Shown piece after piece: positions 23,911 to 33,017 of a stretch of 64,000 bases of DNA. Numbering within the stretch: position 1 is the first letter of the stretch; every line of letters begins with the position of its first letter. A model generated the notes under the pieces. It was given only the letters and a program-made list of their open reading frames with translations, was not told the origin of the DNA and did no database searches. The stretch is from Sphingorhabdus profundilacus (GTDB lineage Bacteria; Pseudomonadota; Alphaproteobacteria; Sphingomonadales; Sphingomonadaceae), in the NCBI RefSeq assembly GCF_009769755.1, contig NZ_SDWJ01000001.1:496001-560000 (forward strand). The letters run 5' to 3'. The position numbers were made by a program, and so were the translations under genes.

Positions 23911-26355
23911 GTGGCTGAACTTCCCAAAAACGCGCGGGTCGTCATTATCGGTGGCGGCGTCATCGGCTGTTCGATTGCCTATCACTTGACCAAAATCGGC
24001 TGGGACGATGTAGTCCTGCTCGAACGCAAGCAATTGACCAGCGGAACGACATGGCATGCTGCGGGACTTGTCGGACAGCTCAGGCCGTCGATCAATATGA
24101 CGAAGCTCGCAAAATATACCGGCGAACTCTATCGTGGCTTGGAAGCGGAAACCGGGCAGGCGACCGGCTATCGCCAGTGCGGTTCAATCTCCATGGCGAC
24201 AAATGCAGAGCGCTTTGAGGAATTGAAGCGAAGCGCCTCCATGGCGAAGGTGTTCGACTTGCCGGTTCATGTGGTCACACCGCAAGAAATCAAAGACCTC
24301 GCCCATATCGTAAATGTCGACGATGTCGTCGGCGGCATCCATATTCCCAGCGATGGCTATGCCAATGCGGTCGATATAACACAGGCCTTGGCCAAGGGTG
24401 CACGCACAGGCGGTGCACGCATTTTCGAAAACACCAAGGTCACGAAAATCCGGCACAATTGCGAGCGGGTGACGGGAGTCGATACGGACGATGGATCAAT
24501 TGATGCAGACTTTGTTGTCATTTGCGGTGGCATGTGGACCCGCGATCTGGCCGCCAGCGTCGGGGTGGCCGCACCGCTGCATGCGTGCGAGCATTATTAT
24601 GTGCTGTTCGAAGGGGTCGAAGGGATAGACTCCACACTGCCCGTTTTGCGCGACTATGATTATTGCGGCTATTATAAATATGACGCGGGAAAGCTTCTGG
24701 TCGGGGCCTTTGAACCCAATGCCCGGCCTTGGGGAATGGACGGCATTTCCGAAGACTTCTGCTTCGACGAAATCGCAGGCAGCTTTGAACATTTTGAACC
24801 GCTGTTGATGGACGCGATGCGCCGCGTGCCTGCGTTGGAAAAAGCCGGGATCCAGAAATTCTTCTGTGGTCCTGAGAGCTTCACCCCCGATGTCCGGTAC
24901 CATCTGGGCGAAAGCGCGGAGTTGAGGGGCTGCTTTGTTGCGGCGGGTCTGAATTCGATCGGCCTGCAATCCGCCGGCGGTGTCGGCAAGGTGATGGCGG
25001 ACTGGATCCGCGACGGCATCCCTCCTGCGGACCTATGGACCGTGGATATCCGCCGGAACATGCCTTTCCAGATCAACCGCAAATATCTGCGCGAACGGGT
25101 CACTGAAAGTCTCGGGCTACTCTACGCAACACATTATCCCTTCAAGCAATATGAAACCGCGCGGGGCGTACGCCGGTCTGCAATCCATGACCGGCTTGTA
25201 GCTGCCGGCGCTTGCCATGGTGAGGCCTTTGGCTGGGAAAGGCCCAACTGGTATGGCGAACCGGGCGGCAGCCCCAGTTATGAGTATAGCTATGGCCGCC
25301 AAAACTGGTTCGACGCCAACGCCGCCGAATGCAAAGCGGTGCGTGAAGCAGTCGGGCTGTTCGACCAGAGCTCTTTCGCGAAATTCCGCCTTGAAGGCCG
25401 TGACGCGATGTCCGTACTGAACCGGGTCTGCGCCAATGATGTTGACGTCGCACCGGGACGCCTGGTCTATACCCAGTGGCTGAACGAAAAGGGCGGCATC
25501 GAAGCAGATTTGACGGTTACGCGCCTGTCAGACACCGCCTATTTGATCGTCACGGGCGCCGAAACAGAGGTGAAGGATTTCAACTGGCTGAAACGGCATA
25601 TTCCCGACGACGCCCATGCCGTGCTGACCAATATTTCCTCGGCCATGGGGGTTATTTCCATCATGGGCCCCAATGCGCGCGCCTTGCTCCAGTCGGTTTG
25701 CCCCAATGATCTGGGCCACGAAGCATTTCCTTTTGCGACATCGCAGGAAATCGAACTTGGTTATGCAATCGTGCGGGCTTCGCGGATCACCTATGTCGGC
25801 GAACTCGGTTGGGAGTTGTATATTCCGACTGAATTCATGACCGGAGTGTATGATGAAATCGTCGCGGCAGGCGAAGCCTTCGGATTGAAGCATTGCGGTT
25901 ACCACGCGCTCAATGCGCTGCGTATGGAAAAGGCGTATCGCCATTGGGGGCATGATATCACCGATGAAGACACGCCGCTTGAAGCAGGGCTGGGCTTTGC
26001 CGTCAAAATGGACAAGGCGGGTGGTTTTATCGGACGCGATGCCTTGCTTCGCCAGAAGGAAGAAGGCCTGAAACAACGGCTCGTCCAATTCCTGCTGAAA
26101 TCGCCGGAGCCGATGCTTTATCACAATGAACCGATCTGGCAGGGCGACCGGATCGCCGGTTACATCCGGTCCGGCATGTATGCCCATGGTTTGGGCGGCG
26201 CTTGCGGACTTGGGTACATTACCGCCGCAGATGACGGCGTGGTCGGTCCAATTGGCGCCGACGATTTTGAAATCGAGATTGCCGGTGTGCGTTACCCCGC
26301 CCTGGCCTCGCTCAAACCTCTTTATGACCCCAGCAACGCACGGATAAAAATCTGA
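23911..26355 (+). CDS. Dimethylglycine/sarcosine-dehydrogenase-like flavoprotein with GcvT (THF) domain, paralogue 2
   Basis: Second enzyme of the same design, 814 residues, GTG start 3 bp after paralogue 1. The FAD domain has VVIIGGGVIGCSIAYHL and SGTTWHAAGL with the covalent-FAD-type His49. The folate domain is canonical: TYVGELGWELYIP, ALRMEKAYRHWG and DTPLEAGLGFAVK. It therefore looks like the fully THF-dependent member of the pair. Two successive enzymes could remove two methyl groups in turn, or act on two related substrates. The stop overlaps the Rieske start (TGATG), so all four genes of this operon are coupled. Confidence 0.9.
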   Translation: MAELPKNARVVIIGGGVIGCSIAYHLTKIGWDDVVLLERKQLTSGTTWHAAGLVGQLRPSINMTKLAKYTGELYRGLEAETGQATGYRQCGSISMATNAERFEELKRSASMAKVFDLPVHVVTPQEIKDLAHIVNVDDVVGGIHIPSDGYANAVDITQALAKGARTGGARIFENTKVTKIRHNCERVTGVDTDDGSIDADFVVICGGMWTRDLAASVGVAAPLHACEHYYVLFEGVEGIDSTLPVLRDYDYCGYYKYDAGKLLVGAFEPNARPWGMDGISEDFCFDEIAGSFEHFEPLLMDAMRRVPALEKAGIQKFFCGPESFTPDVRYHLGESAELRGCFVAAGLNSIGLQSAGGVGKVMADWIRDGIPPADLWTVDIRRNMPFQINRKYLRERVTESLGLLYATHYPFKQYETARGVRRSAIHDRLVAAGACHGEAFGWERPNWYGEPGGSPSYEYSYGRQNWFDANAAECKAVREAVGLFDQSSFAKFRLEGRDAMSVLNRVCANDVDVAPGRLVYTQWLNEKGGIEADLTVTRLSDTAYLIVTGAETEVKDFNWLKRHIPDDAHAVLTNISSAMGVISIMGPNARALLQSVCPNDLGHEAFPFATSQEIELGYAIVRASRITYVGELGWELYIPTEFMTGVYDEIVAAGEAFGLKHCGYHALNALRMEKAYRHWGHDITDEDTPLEAGLGFAVKMDKAGGFIGRDALLRQKEEGLKQRLVQFLLKSPEPMLYHNEPIWQGDRIAGYIRSGMYAHGLGGACGLGYITAADDGVVGPIGADDFEIEIAGVRYPALASLKPLYDPSNARIKI

Positions 26356-27605
26356 TGACCGAAACGCAAAACCAACTGATGCACCGGCTCGCCGCAAATA
26401 CCCGGGTGGGATATAGTTTCGATCAGGAATTCTATGCCAGCGATGCGGTGTTCAAGGCCGACATGGATGCTATTATCAGCCAGAAATGGTTGCTGGCCGG
26501 ACATGTCTCGCGCATACCGAACAAGGGCGATTATTTCCTGTTCCGTGTGGGCACCGAACAGATCATCGTCATCCGTGAAAATGCCGATAGCGTCCGCGCT
26601 TTTTTCAACGTCTGTCGTCACCGGGGCTCGACGATTTGCCAAGCTGAAAGCGGCAATGCGCCGCGTCTGGTTTGCCCCTATCACGCATGGACGTTCGGCC
26701 TCGATGGTAGGCTCATTTCTGCGCGGCTGATGCCAGAAGACTTCGACAAGGCGGAAAACAGCCTGTTTGCTTGCCATATCCGCGTTTTTCATGGGCTGAT
26801 CTTTATCAACATGAGCGAAGACGAGCCCGTCGATTTTGACGCAACCTTTGGCGATATGGGCCCGATCCTCGACTATCACGGCTTTGATAATGCCCGGATC
26901 GCGCACGCTGGAAGCTACCCGACCACTGCCAACTGGAAGCTGGTCGTCGAGAATTTTTTCGAATGCTATCATTGCGTTCCATCCCACCCCGAATTTTGTT
27001 CGATGCACGCGGCGGAATCGATCGTGGCGGTTGGGGCAGGGCCAAGCTCCGGTCCTGCCGATGCAATTGCCAGCTTCGCCCCCAAATTGCAGGTGTGGGA
27101 AGAACAGGCATCTGCGGCAGGTCGCCCCATCGGCAACATCGACGATGCCCCCGACAGCAGCCACCTCCGCCTGTTGATGCAACGGATGAACAAGGAAGGT
27201 TGGTCATCCGAAACGCAGGACGGGTCGCCGCCTGCGCCGTTGATGGGCAAACGCGACAAGCCTGATGGCGGCCGGATGCATCTCAGCTTCAGCCCCTTCA
27301 GCCAAATAGTCGCAGACGATCATTTCGCGATCCTTTTCCAGTTTACGCCGCGTGGTGCGTTGGAAACCGATGTTGAAATGATCTGGATCGTGGATGGCAA
27401 TGCCACTGAAGACGAGGTGGACATCGAAAAGATGATCTGGGGCTATCACGCCACCACGACGCAGGATAAGGTCATCACCGAAAACAATCAGGCAGGCATA
27501 ATGTCCACCCGTTACCGGCCCGGACGCTATTCCGATCAGGAGGGCAGCGTCATCAAATTCCAGAAATGGTATCTGCACCAGTTTGGTCTTGAGCGCGCGG
27601 AGTGA
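26355..27605 (+). CDS. Rieske non-haem iron oxygenase alpha subunit, amine N-demethylase-like
   Basis: A 416-residue ring-hydroxylating-type oxygenase subunit. The Rieske 2Fe-2S ligands are C87-R-H89 and C107-P-Y-H110. The mononuclear iron site shows E203-C-Y-H206 and H211 in NFFECYHCVPSHPEF. Length and context resemble the quaternary-amine oxygenases (glycine betaine GbcA, stachydrine Stc2) rather than aromatic dioxygenases. Such enzymes remove one N-methyl as formaldehyde from a quaternary ammonium compound, giving a tertiary amine suited to the two upstream flavoproteins. No cognate ferredoxin reductase (GbcB-type) is present nearby, so electrons must come from elsewhere, possibly involving the next gene's product. 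Confidence 0.85.
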   Translation: MTETQNQLMHRLAANTRVGYSFDQEFYASDAVFKADMDAIISQKWLLAGHVSRIPNKGDYFLFRVGTEQIIVIRENADSVRAFFNVCRHRGSTICQAESGNAPRLVCPYHAWTFGLDGRLISARLMPEDFDKAENSLFACHIRVFHGLIFINMSEDEPVDFDATFGDMGPILDYHGFDNARIAHAGSYPTTANWKLVVENFFECYHCVPSHPEFCSMHAAESIVAVGAGPSSGPADAIASFAPKLQVWEEQASAAGRPIGNIDDAPDSSHLRLLMQRMNKEGWSSETQDGSPPAPLMGKRDKPDGGRMHLSFSPFSQIVADDHFAILFQFTPRGALETDVEMIWIVDGNATEDEVDIEKMIWGYHATTTQDKVITENNQAGIMSTRYRPGRYSDQEGSVIKFQKWYLHQFGLERAE

Positions 27606-28672
27606 CGATACCTGCAGTCATGGGCGCGGTTTTGCTCACCGGCTATGGTGGCTATGACAAGCTTGAATGGCGAACCGATGTGCCCGTGCCGCATCCTGGC
27701 CCGGAGGATGTCCTAATCCGCATTGGCGCAGCGGCCGTGAACAATACCGACATAAACACCCGGATCGGCTGGTATTCAAAGGCAGTTGCAGAGGCAACCG
27801 ATGCGGGTGCCGAAACCGGCATCGACGGCGCTGGCGACGATGGCTGGTCGGGCGCTGCATTCACTTTTCCTCGTATTCAGGGCGCGGATGCCTGCGGCCA
27901 TATTGTCGCCGTCGGCAAAGGCGTTGATCCGGCCCGCATCGGCCAGCGGGTGCTGGTCGAACCGGTCTTTCGCGGCAGCAGCCGTTTCGACATCCGCTAT
28001 TTCGGTTCCGAAGTAGACGGCGGCTTTGCCGAATATGCCAGTGTTCCCTCCGTTCACGCCCACCGCATCGAATCCGCTTGCTCTGATGTGGAGCTTGCAA
28101 GCTTTCCCTGCGCCTATGCCACCGCGGAAAATATCCTGACCCGCATCGGGGTGCAGGCGGGCGAACGCGTGCTGGTTACGGGGGCATCCGGTGGCGTCGG
28201 TTCCGCCGCAGTCCAGCTTGCAAAGCGCCGCGGTGCCGACGTGACGGCCATGGCCGCCGACGCAAAGGCGGAGACGGTGCGCGCCCTTGGTGCCAGCCAG
28301 GTCGTCCCGCGCGATGCCGATCTGGAATCGCTGTTCGGCCCCGAATATTTTGACGCTGCCGTCGATATCGTCGGCGGCGGACAGTTCGGGCCTATATTGA
28401 ACAGCCTAAAACGCGGCGGGCGTTATGGCGTGTCAGGCGCGATCTCCGGTCCGGTGGTCGATCTTGACTTGCGGACGCTGTATCTGAAAGACCTCCGTCT
28501 CTTTGGCTGCACGGTGCTGGAACCCGAGGTGTTTCCCAATCTGATCGGCTACATCGAACGCGGTGAAATCAAACCGCTGGTCGCCGCCACCTATCCCATC
28601 ACCGACATCGCCGCAGCGCAGGAGGCGTTTTTGACGAAGCGCCATGTGGGAAAGATTGTTTTGGTCTTTTAG
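27602..28672 (+). CDS. Medium-chain dehydrogenase/reductase, quinone-oxidoreductase-like
   Basis: A 356-residue MDR protein, GTG start overlapping the Rieske stop by 4 bp; an internal ATG six codons later is an alternative start. The nucleotide motif is VLVTGASGGVGSAAVQLAKRRG and an N-terminal GroES-like domain is present. The structural-zinc cysteines of true alcohol dehydrogenases are absent, so a zeta-crystallin/quinone-reductase type is more likely. It has an unusual loop of about 25 residues after the catalytic-domain start (ETGIDGAGDDGWSGAAFTF). As last gene of the demethylation operon it may reduce or oxidise the product; a role as electron donor to the Rieske oxygenase is unsupported because no flavin or iron-sulfur motif is seen. 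Confidence 0.85.
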   Translation: MTIPAVMGAVLLTGYGGYDKLEWRTDVPVPHPGPEDVLIRIGAAAVNNTDINTRIGWYSKAVAEATDAGAETGIDGAGDDGWSGAAFTFPRIQGADACGHIVAVGKGVDPARIGQRVLVEPVFRGSSRFDIRYFGSEVDGGFAEYASVPSVHAHRIESACSDVELASFPCAYATAENILTRIGVQAGERVLVTGASGGVGSAAVQLAKRRGADVTAMAADAKAETVRALGASQVVPRDADLESLFGPEYFDAAVDIVGGGQFGPILNSLKRGGRYGVSGAISGPVVDLDLRTLYLKDLRLFGCTVLEPEVFPNLIGYIERGEIKPLVAATYPITDIAAAQEAFLTKRHVGKIVLVF

Positions 28673-29035
28673 GTCCCCATTCTCGGCCTTGAAAGCTGTG
28701 GCCGCATTCCAGTTGCGTTTGAAAAGAAGGGCAGTCTTGATCAGGGGATGATCTGGACTTTGTTAATTCGGCTGAAGCTTGCACACGCCTTTTCAAAAAG
28801 CGGAAAACAGTATGTTTTCCGCCCGACCTGCATTCTGAAAGCCGCATGAAAGCATCGATTTTCGTGCTTCTTTGCAAGAATATATCCTACAGAATTTTGC
28901 TATTCCCAATGTCAAAGAGCGCCGCCTTTTCCATAGAGAAAAAGGGCAGGTCAAAATTGGCAGAAGCAATCCAACATTTCAATGCCGCACGACCGTGAAG
29001 GTAACAAAGCTAGGCTCAACACATCTATGGTTTCT
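28673..29035. other. Intergenic region between convergent operons
   Basis: A 363-bp stretch between the MDR stop and the regulator stop. Short frames here lack a start with SD or any recognisable motif. The only clear structure is the hairpin annotated at 28800-28822. Confidence 0.6.
28795..28822 (-). terminator. Rho-independent terminator (minus strand)
   Basis: GCGGAAAAC and GTTTTCCGC form a perfect 9-bp stem around AGTAT (28800-28822). Read on the minus strand the hairpin is followed at once by TTTTTG (complement of 28795-28799), the arrangement of an intrinsic terminator. It would end transcription of the membrane-regulator gene, whose stop lies about 214 bp upstream; on the plus strand no T-tract follows. 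Confidence 0.6.
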
Positions 29036-30139
29036 TCAAGAACGTGGACGGGGACCGCCTCTCCTGTCCATTTGCCGCCGCGCGAGCGACATGGTCCAGA
29101 CCACGCCCCCGACAAACAGCAGGCTTTCAAGCGCACCCGAGGCCATCGCGCTGACCGGGCCGAAACCATTCTCGCCGACTAGCGCGCCAATCTCGTCAGG
29201 ACGAAATTGCGATTGCGGAAACATCTGTGCCACCGCGATAAGACTACCGCCCATCAACTTGCCGCCAAGCGCCGGGATTGCTACCCCGATCATCAAGCCG
29301 ATCAGCGCCGCTGGCCACAGCCGCACGGGTCCAGTGTCGCGCGCAAACCAAAGGCCCAAGCCGACCGCCGCGCCGATGACGACACCTTCCATTCCGCCGG
29401 TCATGGTTTCAGGCGCACTTCCATACAGCAGGCTGAATGCATCCAGCCCGAGCAGCTTGACAGATCCGCCGATGACCATGCCGCCAACGGATCCACCGGC
29501 CATATAGCCGGCCCAACCAGCGCGTCGTTGCGCGACTGCGGCAAGGCCGAGACATATGCCCGCCGATCCGATTATTGAAAACAGGACAGTCAGCGCCGCC
29601 ATAACGATCACCACGGAACTTCCGGCCTGCGAACTTTGTCTGGCGGCGACAAATCCGTAGAAGAGTCCGCCGACCACTCCGGCCAGAGCACCGCCAACGA
29701 CGCCCGCCCCAGCCAGCAGCCAATAGCGCGCCCAGTCGAATGGGTACAAAGGCGGCGCTTCAAGAAGTGCAGACCCGGACCCGGCCATGGGCGCCATAAC
29801 GGGCGCGGCCACCTCCGGCCCGACCACCGATACGTCGGCGATGAAGCGATATCCATATTTGGGCACAGTCTCGATGAACCGGGGCCGCGCGGCATCGTCC
29901 CCCAATGTCCGCCGCAGCGCCCTGATACATTGGGTCAGCGCCTCATCGGTCACCGGCACGCCATGCCAAACTTCTTCCAAAAAGCGCTCTTTGGACACCA
30001 GCTTCCCCGGCGCGCTGACCAGCAGGGCCAAAGCGTCGAGATACCGACCGCTCAGATCCATCGGTGCCCCGTCACGCGTCAGTAGCCGATTTTCCGGATC
30101 CAGCCGGAAATCATCGAAATATAGGCTTGCCCCGTCCAT
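29036..30139 (-). CDS. Winged-helix (OmpR/PhoB-type DNA-binding) regulator fused to a polytopic membrane domain
   Basis: A 367-residue protein. Residues about 1-105 form a transcriptional-regulator C-type winged helix (LSGRYLDALALLVSAPGKLV, DEALTQCIRALRRTLGD, FIETVPKYGYRFIADV) without a receiver domain, as in CadC/ToxR-type proteins. Residues about 130-360 contain around six or seven hydrophobic, glycine-rich segments (for example LLAGAGVVGGALAGVVGGLF). It is thus a membrane-tethered regulator whose sensing part is within the membrane rather than a large periplasmic domain. It is divergent from the small membrane protein starting at 30252, its likely target. Signal unknown. Confidence 0.82.
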   Translation of the reverse strand: MDGASLYFDDFRLDPENRLLTRDGAPMDLSGRYLDALALLVSAPGKLVSKERFLEEVWHGVPVTDEALTQCIRALRRTLGDDAARPRFIETVPKYGYRFIADVSVVGPEVAAPVMAPMAGSGSALLEAPPLYPFDWARYWLLAGAGVVGGALAGVVGGLFYGFVAARQSSQAGSSVVIVMAALTVLFSIIGSAGICLGLAAVAQRRAGWAGYMAGGSVGGMVIGGSVKLLGLDAFSLLYGSAPETMTGGMEGVVIGAAVGLGLWFARDTGPVRLWPAALIGLMIGVAIPALGGKLMGGSLIAVAQMFPQSQFRPDEIGALVGENGFGPVSAMASGALESLLFVGGVVWTMSLARRQMDRRGGPRPRS

Positions 30140-30251
30140 TTTTCACCAAATGCTCATGGCCCCATCATGCCGCTTTCCCCCTAGTCTGCCAAGGCTTTGC
30201 GGACAATCACCGAATGGTGCAAAAATTTTCAACAAATGGGGCAAAAATTTG

Positions 30252-30815
30252 ATGAACAATATTGGATTTGGCGGATCCGGTCCGCGGCGCATACCTGTCT
30301 GGCGGATATTGGGCTGGGGCAGCGCGGTCATGTTGCTGCTGACGCCGCTGGTGGCGATGCAGTTTAATCACGAAGTGCATTGGACCGAACCCGATTTCAT
30401 CATTGCCTTCACCATCATAGGGATCACCGGCGCCTTGGTGGAACTGACCATCCTTCTCACCTACAACCCGTTTTCCCGCGCGGGGGGGTTTGTTGCTATC
30501 CTCGCGGGGTCGCTGGTGTTTTGGTCAAGCCTCGTCATCGGCATGATCGGCGATGAAGGCAATAGCGTTAACCTGCTGTTCGGCCTTGTCCTATTGATCG
30601 CGATTTTCGGCGCTTGGTTCTCCAGCCTCCACCGCAATGTCCTCCCCGCCGCGATGCTCACCGCCGGAACCATACAATGCGCCATCGGGCTGCTTGCCGG
30701 AATTTGGGGCAGCGATGTCCGGGGCGGGGTGTTTACGATCTTGCTTTCGACATTGTGGTGGCTCTCCAGCCTGTTGTTCGCCATCGCGGCCAAGCATCGG
30801 GGGCGGGCAGGTTAG
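30252..30815 (+). CDS. Uncharacterised integral membrane protein
   Basis: Not recognised as a named family. It has 187 residues with about five or six membrane segments (SAVMLLLTPLVAM, IIAFTIIGITGALVELTILL, FVAILAGSLVFWSSLVIGMI, LLFGLVLLIAIFGAWF, TIQCAIGLLAGIW, FTILLSTLWWLSSLLFAIA) and a conserved-looking acidic loop EVHWTEPDF after the first segment. I chose ATG 30252 because the longer open frame runs into the divergent regulator gene; GGGG lies about 10 bases upstream. The 112-bp divergent spacing to the membrane-tethered regulator suggests regulation by it. Confidence 0.72.
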   Translation: MNNIGFGGSGPRRIPVWRILGWGSAVMLLLTPLVAMQFNHEVHWTEPDFIIAFTIIGITGALVELTILLTYNPFSRAGGFVAILAGSLVFWSSLVIGMIGDEGNSVNLLFGLVLLIAIFGAWFSSLHRNVLPAAMLTAGTIQCAIGLLAGIWGSDVRGGVFTILLSTLWWLSSLLFAIAAKHRGRAG

Positions 30816-30834
30816 GGGGCCACTCCCCCTCTTC

Positions 30835-31561
30835 ACCAACACAAGCCCGTCACCCTGAACTTGGTTCAGGGTCTATTTGTTAGTTTGATACTGCTGCGTC
30901 GGTGACAAGCCAAGCCGGGACGCACGGTTGCATTTTGTCATGCCCTATGGTTGCGGTTGCGCGATGGACCCTGAACCAAGTTCAGGGTGACGGGGCGTGA
31001 GAGGGAATTGCTACTTTTATCTGTCCCGATCTCGGCGCATTCTGCGTGCCCGCCCTCTTAAAAATCTTCATAGTCTTCGTGTGAAACTTTCCCCTTTTCT
31101 CTAACACAAACCCGTCACCCTGAACTTGTTTCAGGGTCAATTTACCAGTGCGATACTGCTGCGTCGGTGACAAGCCAAGCGGGGACGCATGGTTGCGTTT
31201 TCCTATACCCTGTGGTTGCGGTTGCGCGATGGACCCTGAACCAAGTTCAGGGTGACGGGGCGTGAGAGGGGATTGCTGCTTTTATCTGTCCGGATCTCGG
31301 CGCACTCTGCGTGCCCGCCATCTTAAAAATCTTCATAGTCTTCGTGTGAAACTTTCCCCTTTTCTCTAACACAAACCCGTCACCCTGAACTTGTTTCAGG
31401 GTCAATTTACCAGTGCGATACTGCTGCGTCGGTGACAAGCCAAGCCGGGACGCACGGTTGCATTTTGTCATGCCCTATGGTTGCAGTTGCACGATGGACC
31501 CTGAACCGAGTTCAGGGTGACGGGGCGTGAGAGGGAATTGCTACTTTTATCTGTCCCGATC
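30835..31561. repeat. Three tandem 265-bp units carrying inverted REP-like palindromes
   Basis: The period is exactly 265 bp: unit starts (CCCGTCACCCTGAAC) at 30846, 31111 and 31376, the last unit being partial and ending at 31561. Each unit has a palindrome ACCCTGAAC-TTG-(G/T)TTCAGGGT and, 116 bp later, the same element in opposite orientation (ACCCTGAAC-CAA-GTTCAGGGT). Copies are at 30852-30872, 30968-30988, 31117-31137, 31233-31253, 31382-31402 and 31498-31518. Paired inverted palindromes of this sequence are common between genes in sphingomonads and resemble REP doublets. This tract fills nearly the whole 787-bp gap between 30815 and 31603. Short frames through it are not genes. Confidence 0.92.
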
Positions 31562-31602
31562 AGTGGAGAGAGTGACGGTAGCTTTTATACCCGCGCTAAA
31601 GC

Positions 31603-32919
31603 CTAATCCACGGTCTCCACCAACTCCGCGATCCGGCCGACAATTTCGTCGATATGCGGCTTTTCCAAGATGAGTGGGGGCGACAGGGCGATGATGTCTC
31701 CGGTTGCGCGTACCAGCAGGCCGTTGTCGAAGCATTTGTGGAATAGCTGCATCCCACGCTTGCCGACGCCGCCGGAATGCGGTGCCAATTCTATCGCGGC
31801 GACGATACCCATGTTGCGGATGTCGATGATATGGCGCTTGCCTTTCAGGCTGTGCACAGCCTCCTGCCAATAGCCATGCAGGGACGTCGCATGTTCGAAA
31901 ATGCCTTCGGATTTATACAAATCCAGTGTTGCCAATCCGGCTGCGGCGGCAAGGGGGTGGCCGGAATAGGTGTAGCCGTGGAACAGCTCAATGCCATCGG
32001 GACCGCCTTCGACCACGCCGTCATGGATATGGCGGCTGACGGCGACGGCACCCATCGGGACCGCCGCGTTGGTCAGGCCCTTGGCCATGGTGATGATATC
32101 CGGCGTCACACCTAAAGTTCCCGAAGCGGTCGCCCCGCCGACGCGGCCAAAGGCGGTGATGACTTCATCGAAGATCAGGACAATGCCATGCTTGCGGGTG
32201 ATTTCGCGCAGCTTTTCGAGATAACCGATCGGCGGAACGAGGACGCCGGTCGATCCCGCCATCGGTTCGACAATGACAGCCGCGATGGTTTCTGCCCCAT
32301 GCAGCGCGACAATGGCTTCCAGATTATCGGCCAGATGCCCGCCCCATTCGGGACGCCCCTTGGTAAAGGCATTATGCTCCAGATTGTGGGTGTGCGGCAG
32401 ATGGTCGACGCCGGTCAGCAGCGTTCCGAACTGCCGCCGGTTGTTGACGATGCCGCCGACCGAAATGCCACCAAAGCCGACGCCATTATAGCCACGCTCC
32501 CGGCCAATCAGGCGGGTGCGAGTGCCCTGGCCAATGGCGCGTTGATAGGCGAGGGCGATTTTCAGCGCGGTGTCGACCGATTCCGATCCGCTATTGGTGA
32601 AGAATATCCGGTCCAGCCCTTCGGGCATGAGTGTCGCCAGCCGCGAGGCCAGTTCAAACGCCAGCGGATGGCCCAGTTGGAAGGGCGGGGCATAGTCGAG
32701 CTCGGATGCGGTCTTCTGGATCGCTTCCACAATCGGCGCACGGCAGTGACCTGCATTTACGGCCCAAAGTCCAGCGGTGCCGTCGAGGATCTGCCGGCCA
32801 TCGTCGCTGGTATAATGCATATCCTTAGCAGACTTTAGCTGCCGCGGGGTTGCCTTGAACGCCCGGTTCGCCGTGAAGGGCATCCAGAATGCGGCTAAGG
32901 GATCATTTTCCAACTTCAT
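31603..32919 (-). CDS. Class III omega-aminotransferase (beta-alanine--pyruvate type)
   Basis: PLP enzyme of 438 residues that moves the terminal amino group of an omega-amino acid to pyruvate or another keto acid. The fold-type I class III landmarks are visible: NSGSESVDTALKIA (phosphate cup), LIFDEVITAFGRVG (Asp to the pyridine nitrogen), and the Schiff-base lysine in MAKGLTNAAVPMGA. The N-terminus WMPFTANRAFKA is typical of beta-alanine--pyruvate transaminases. A good SD (GGGAGTGAAGAG) precedes the ATG. It follows the amino-acid permease by 98 bp in the same direction, with an Lrp regulator upstream. The malonate-semialdehyde dehydrogenase expected for full beta-alanine breakdown is not present. 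Confidence 0.9.
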   Translation of the reverse strand: MKLENDPLAAFWMPFTANRAFKATPRQLKSAKDMHYTSDDGRQILDGTAGLWAVNAGHCRAPIVEAIQKTASELDYAPPFQLGHPLAFELASRLATLMPEGLDRIFFTNSGSESVDTALKIALAYQRAIGQGTRTRLIGRERGYNGVGFGGISVGGIVNNRRQFGTLLTGVDHLPHTHNLEHNAFTKGRPEWGGHLADNLEAIVALHGAETIAAVIVEPMAGSTGVLVPPIGYLEKLREITRKHGIVLIFDEVITAFGRVGGATASGTLGVTPDIITMAKGLTNAAVPMGAVAVSRHIHDGVVEGGPDGIELFHGYTYSGHPLAAAAGLATLDLYKSEGIFEHATSLHGYWQEAVHSLKGKRHIIDIRNMGIVAAIELAPHSGGVGKRGMQLFHKCFDNGLLVRATGDIIALSPPLILEKPHIDEIVGRIAELVETVD

Positions 32920-33017
32920 CTCTTCACTCCCGGCTCCGGTTCGCTGCGCTTATGCCTTGTAAGCGCTGTGCTTCTCGATTGAAAAGATTGTTGCGACCGG
33001 AAAATTTTACTCTGCTT

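Noticed and set aside
28872-29507. Plus-strand frame of 211 codons starting in the 28.7-29.0 kb gap
   Set aside because: Most of it is antisense to the membrane-regulator gene, its product is proline/serine-rich without a domain, and the start lacks an SD.
30982-31471. Small minus-strand frames of 63 and 74 codons containing LTLKQVQGD
   Set aside because: They are translations of the REP-like palindromes and repeat with the 265-bp units; this is a well-known kind of false gene call.
30846-31561. CRISPR array
   Set aside because: The units are 265 bp with near-identical interiors, not short repeats with unique spacers, and no cas gene is present.
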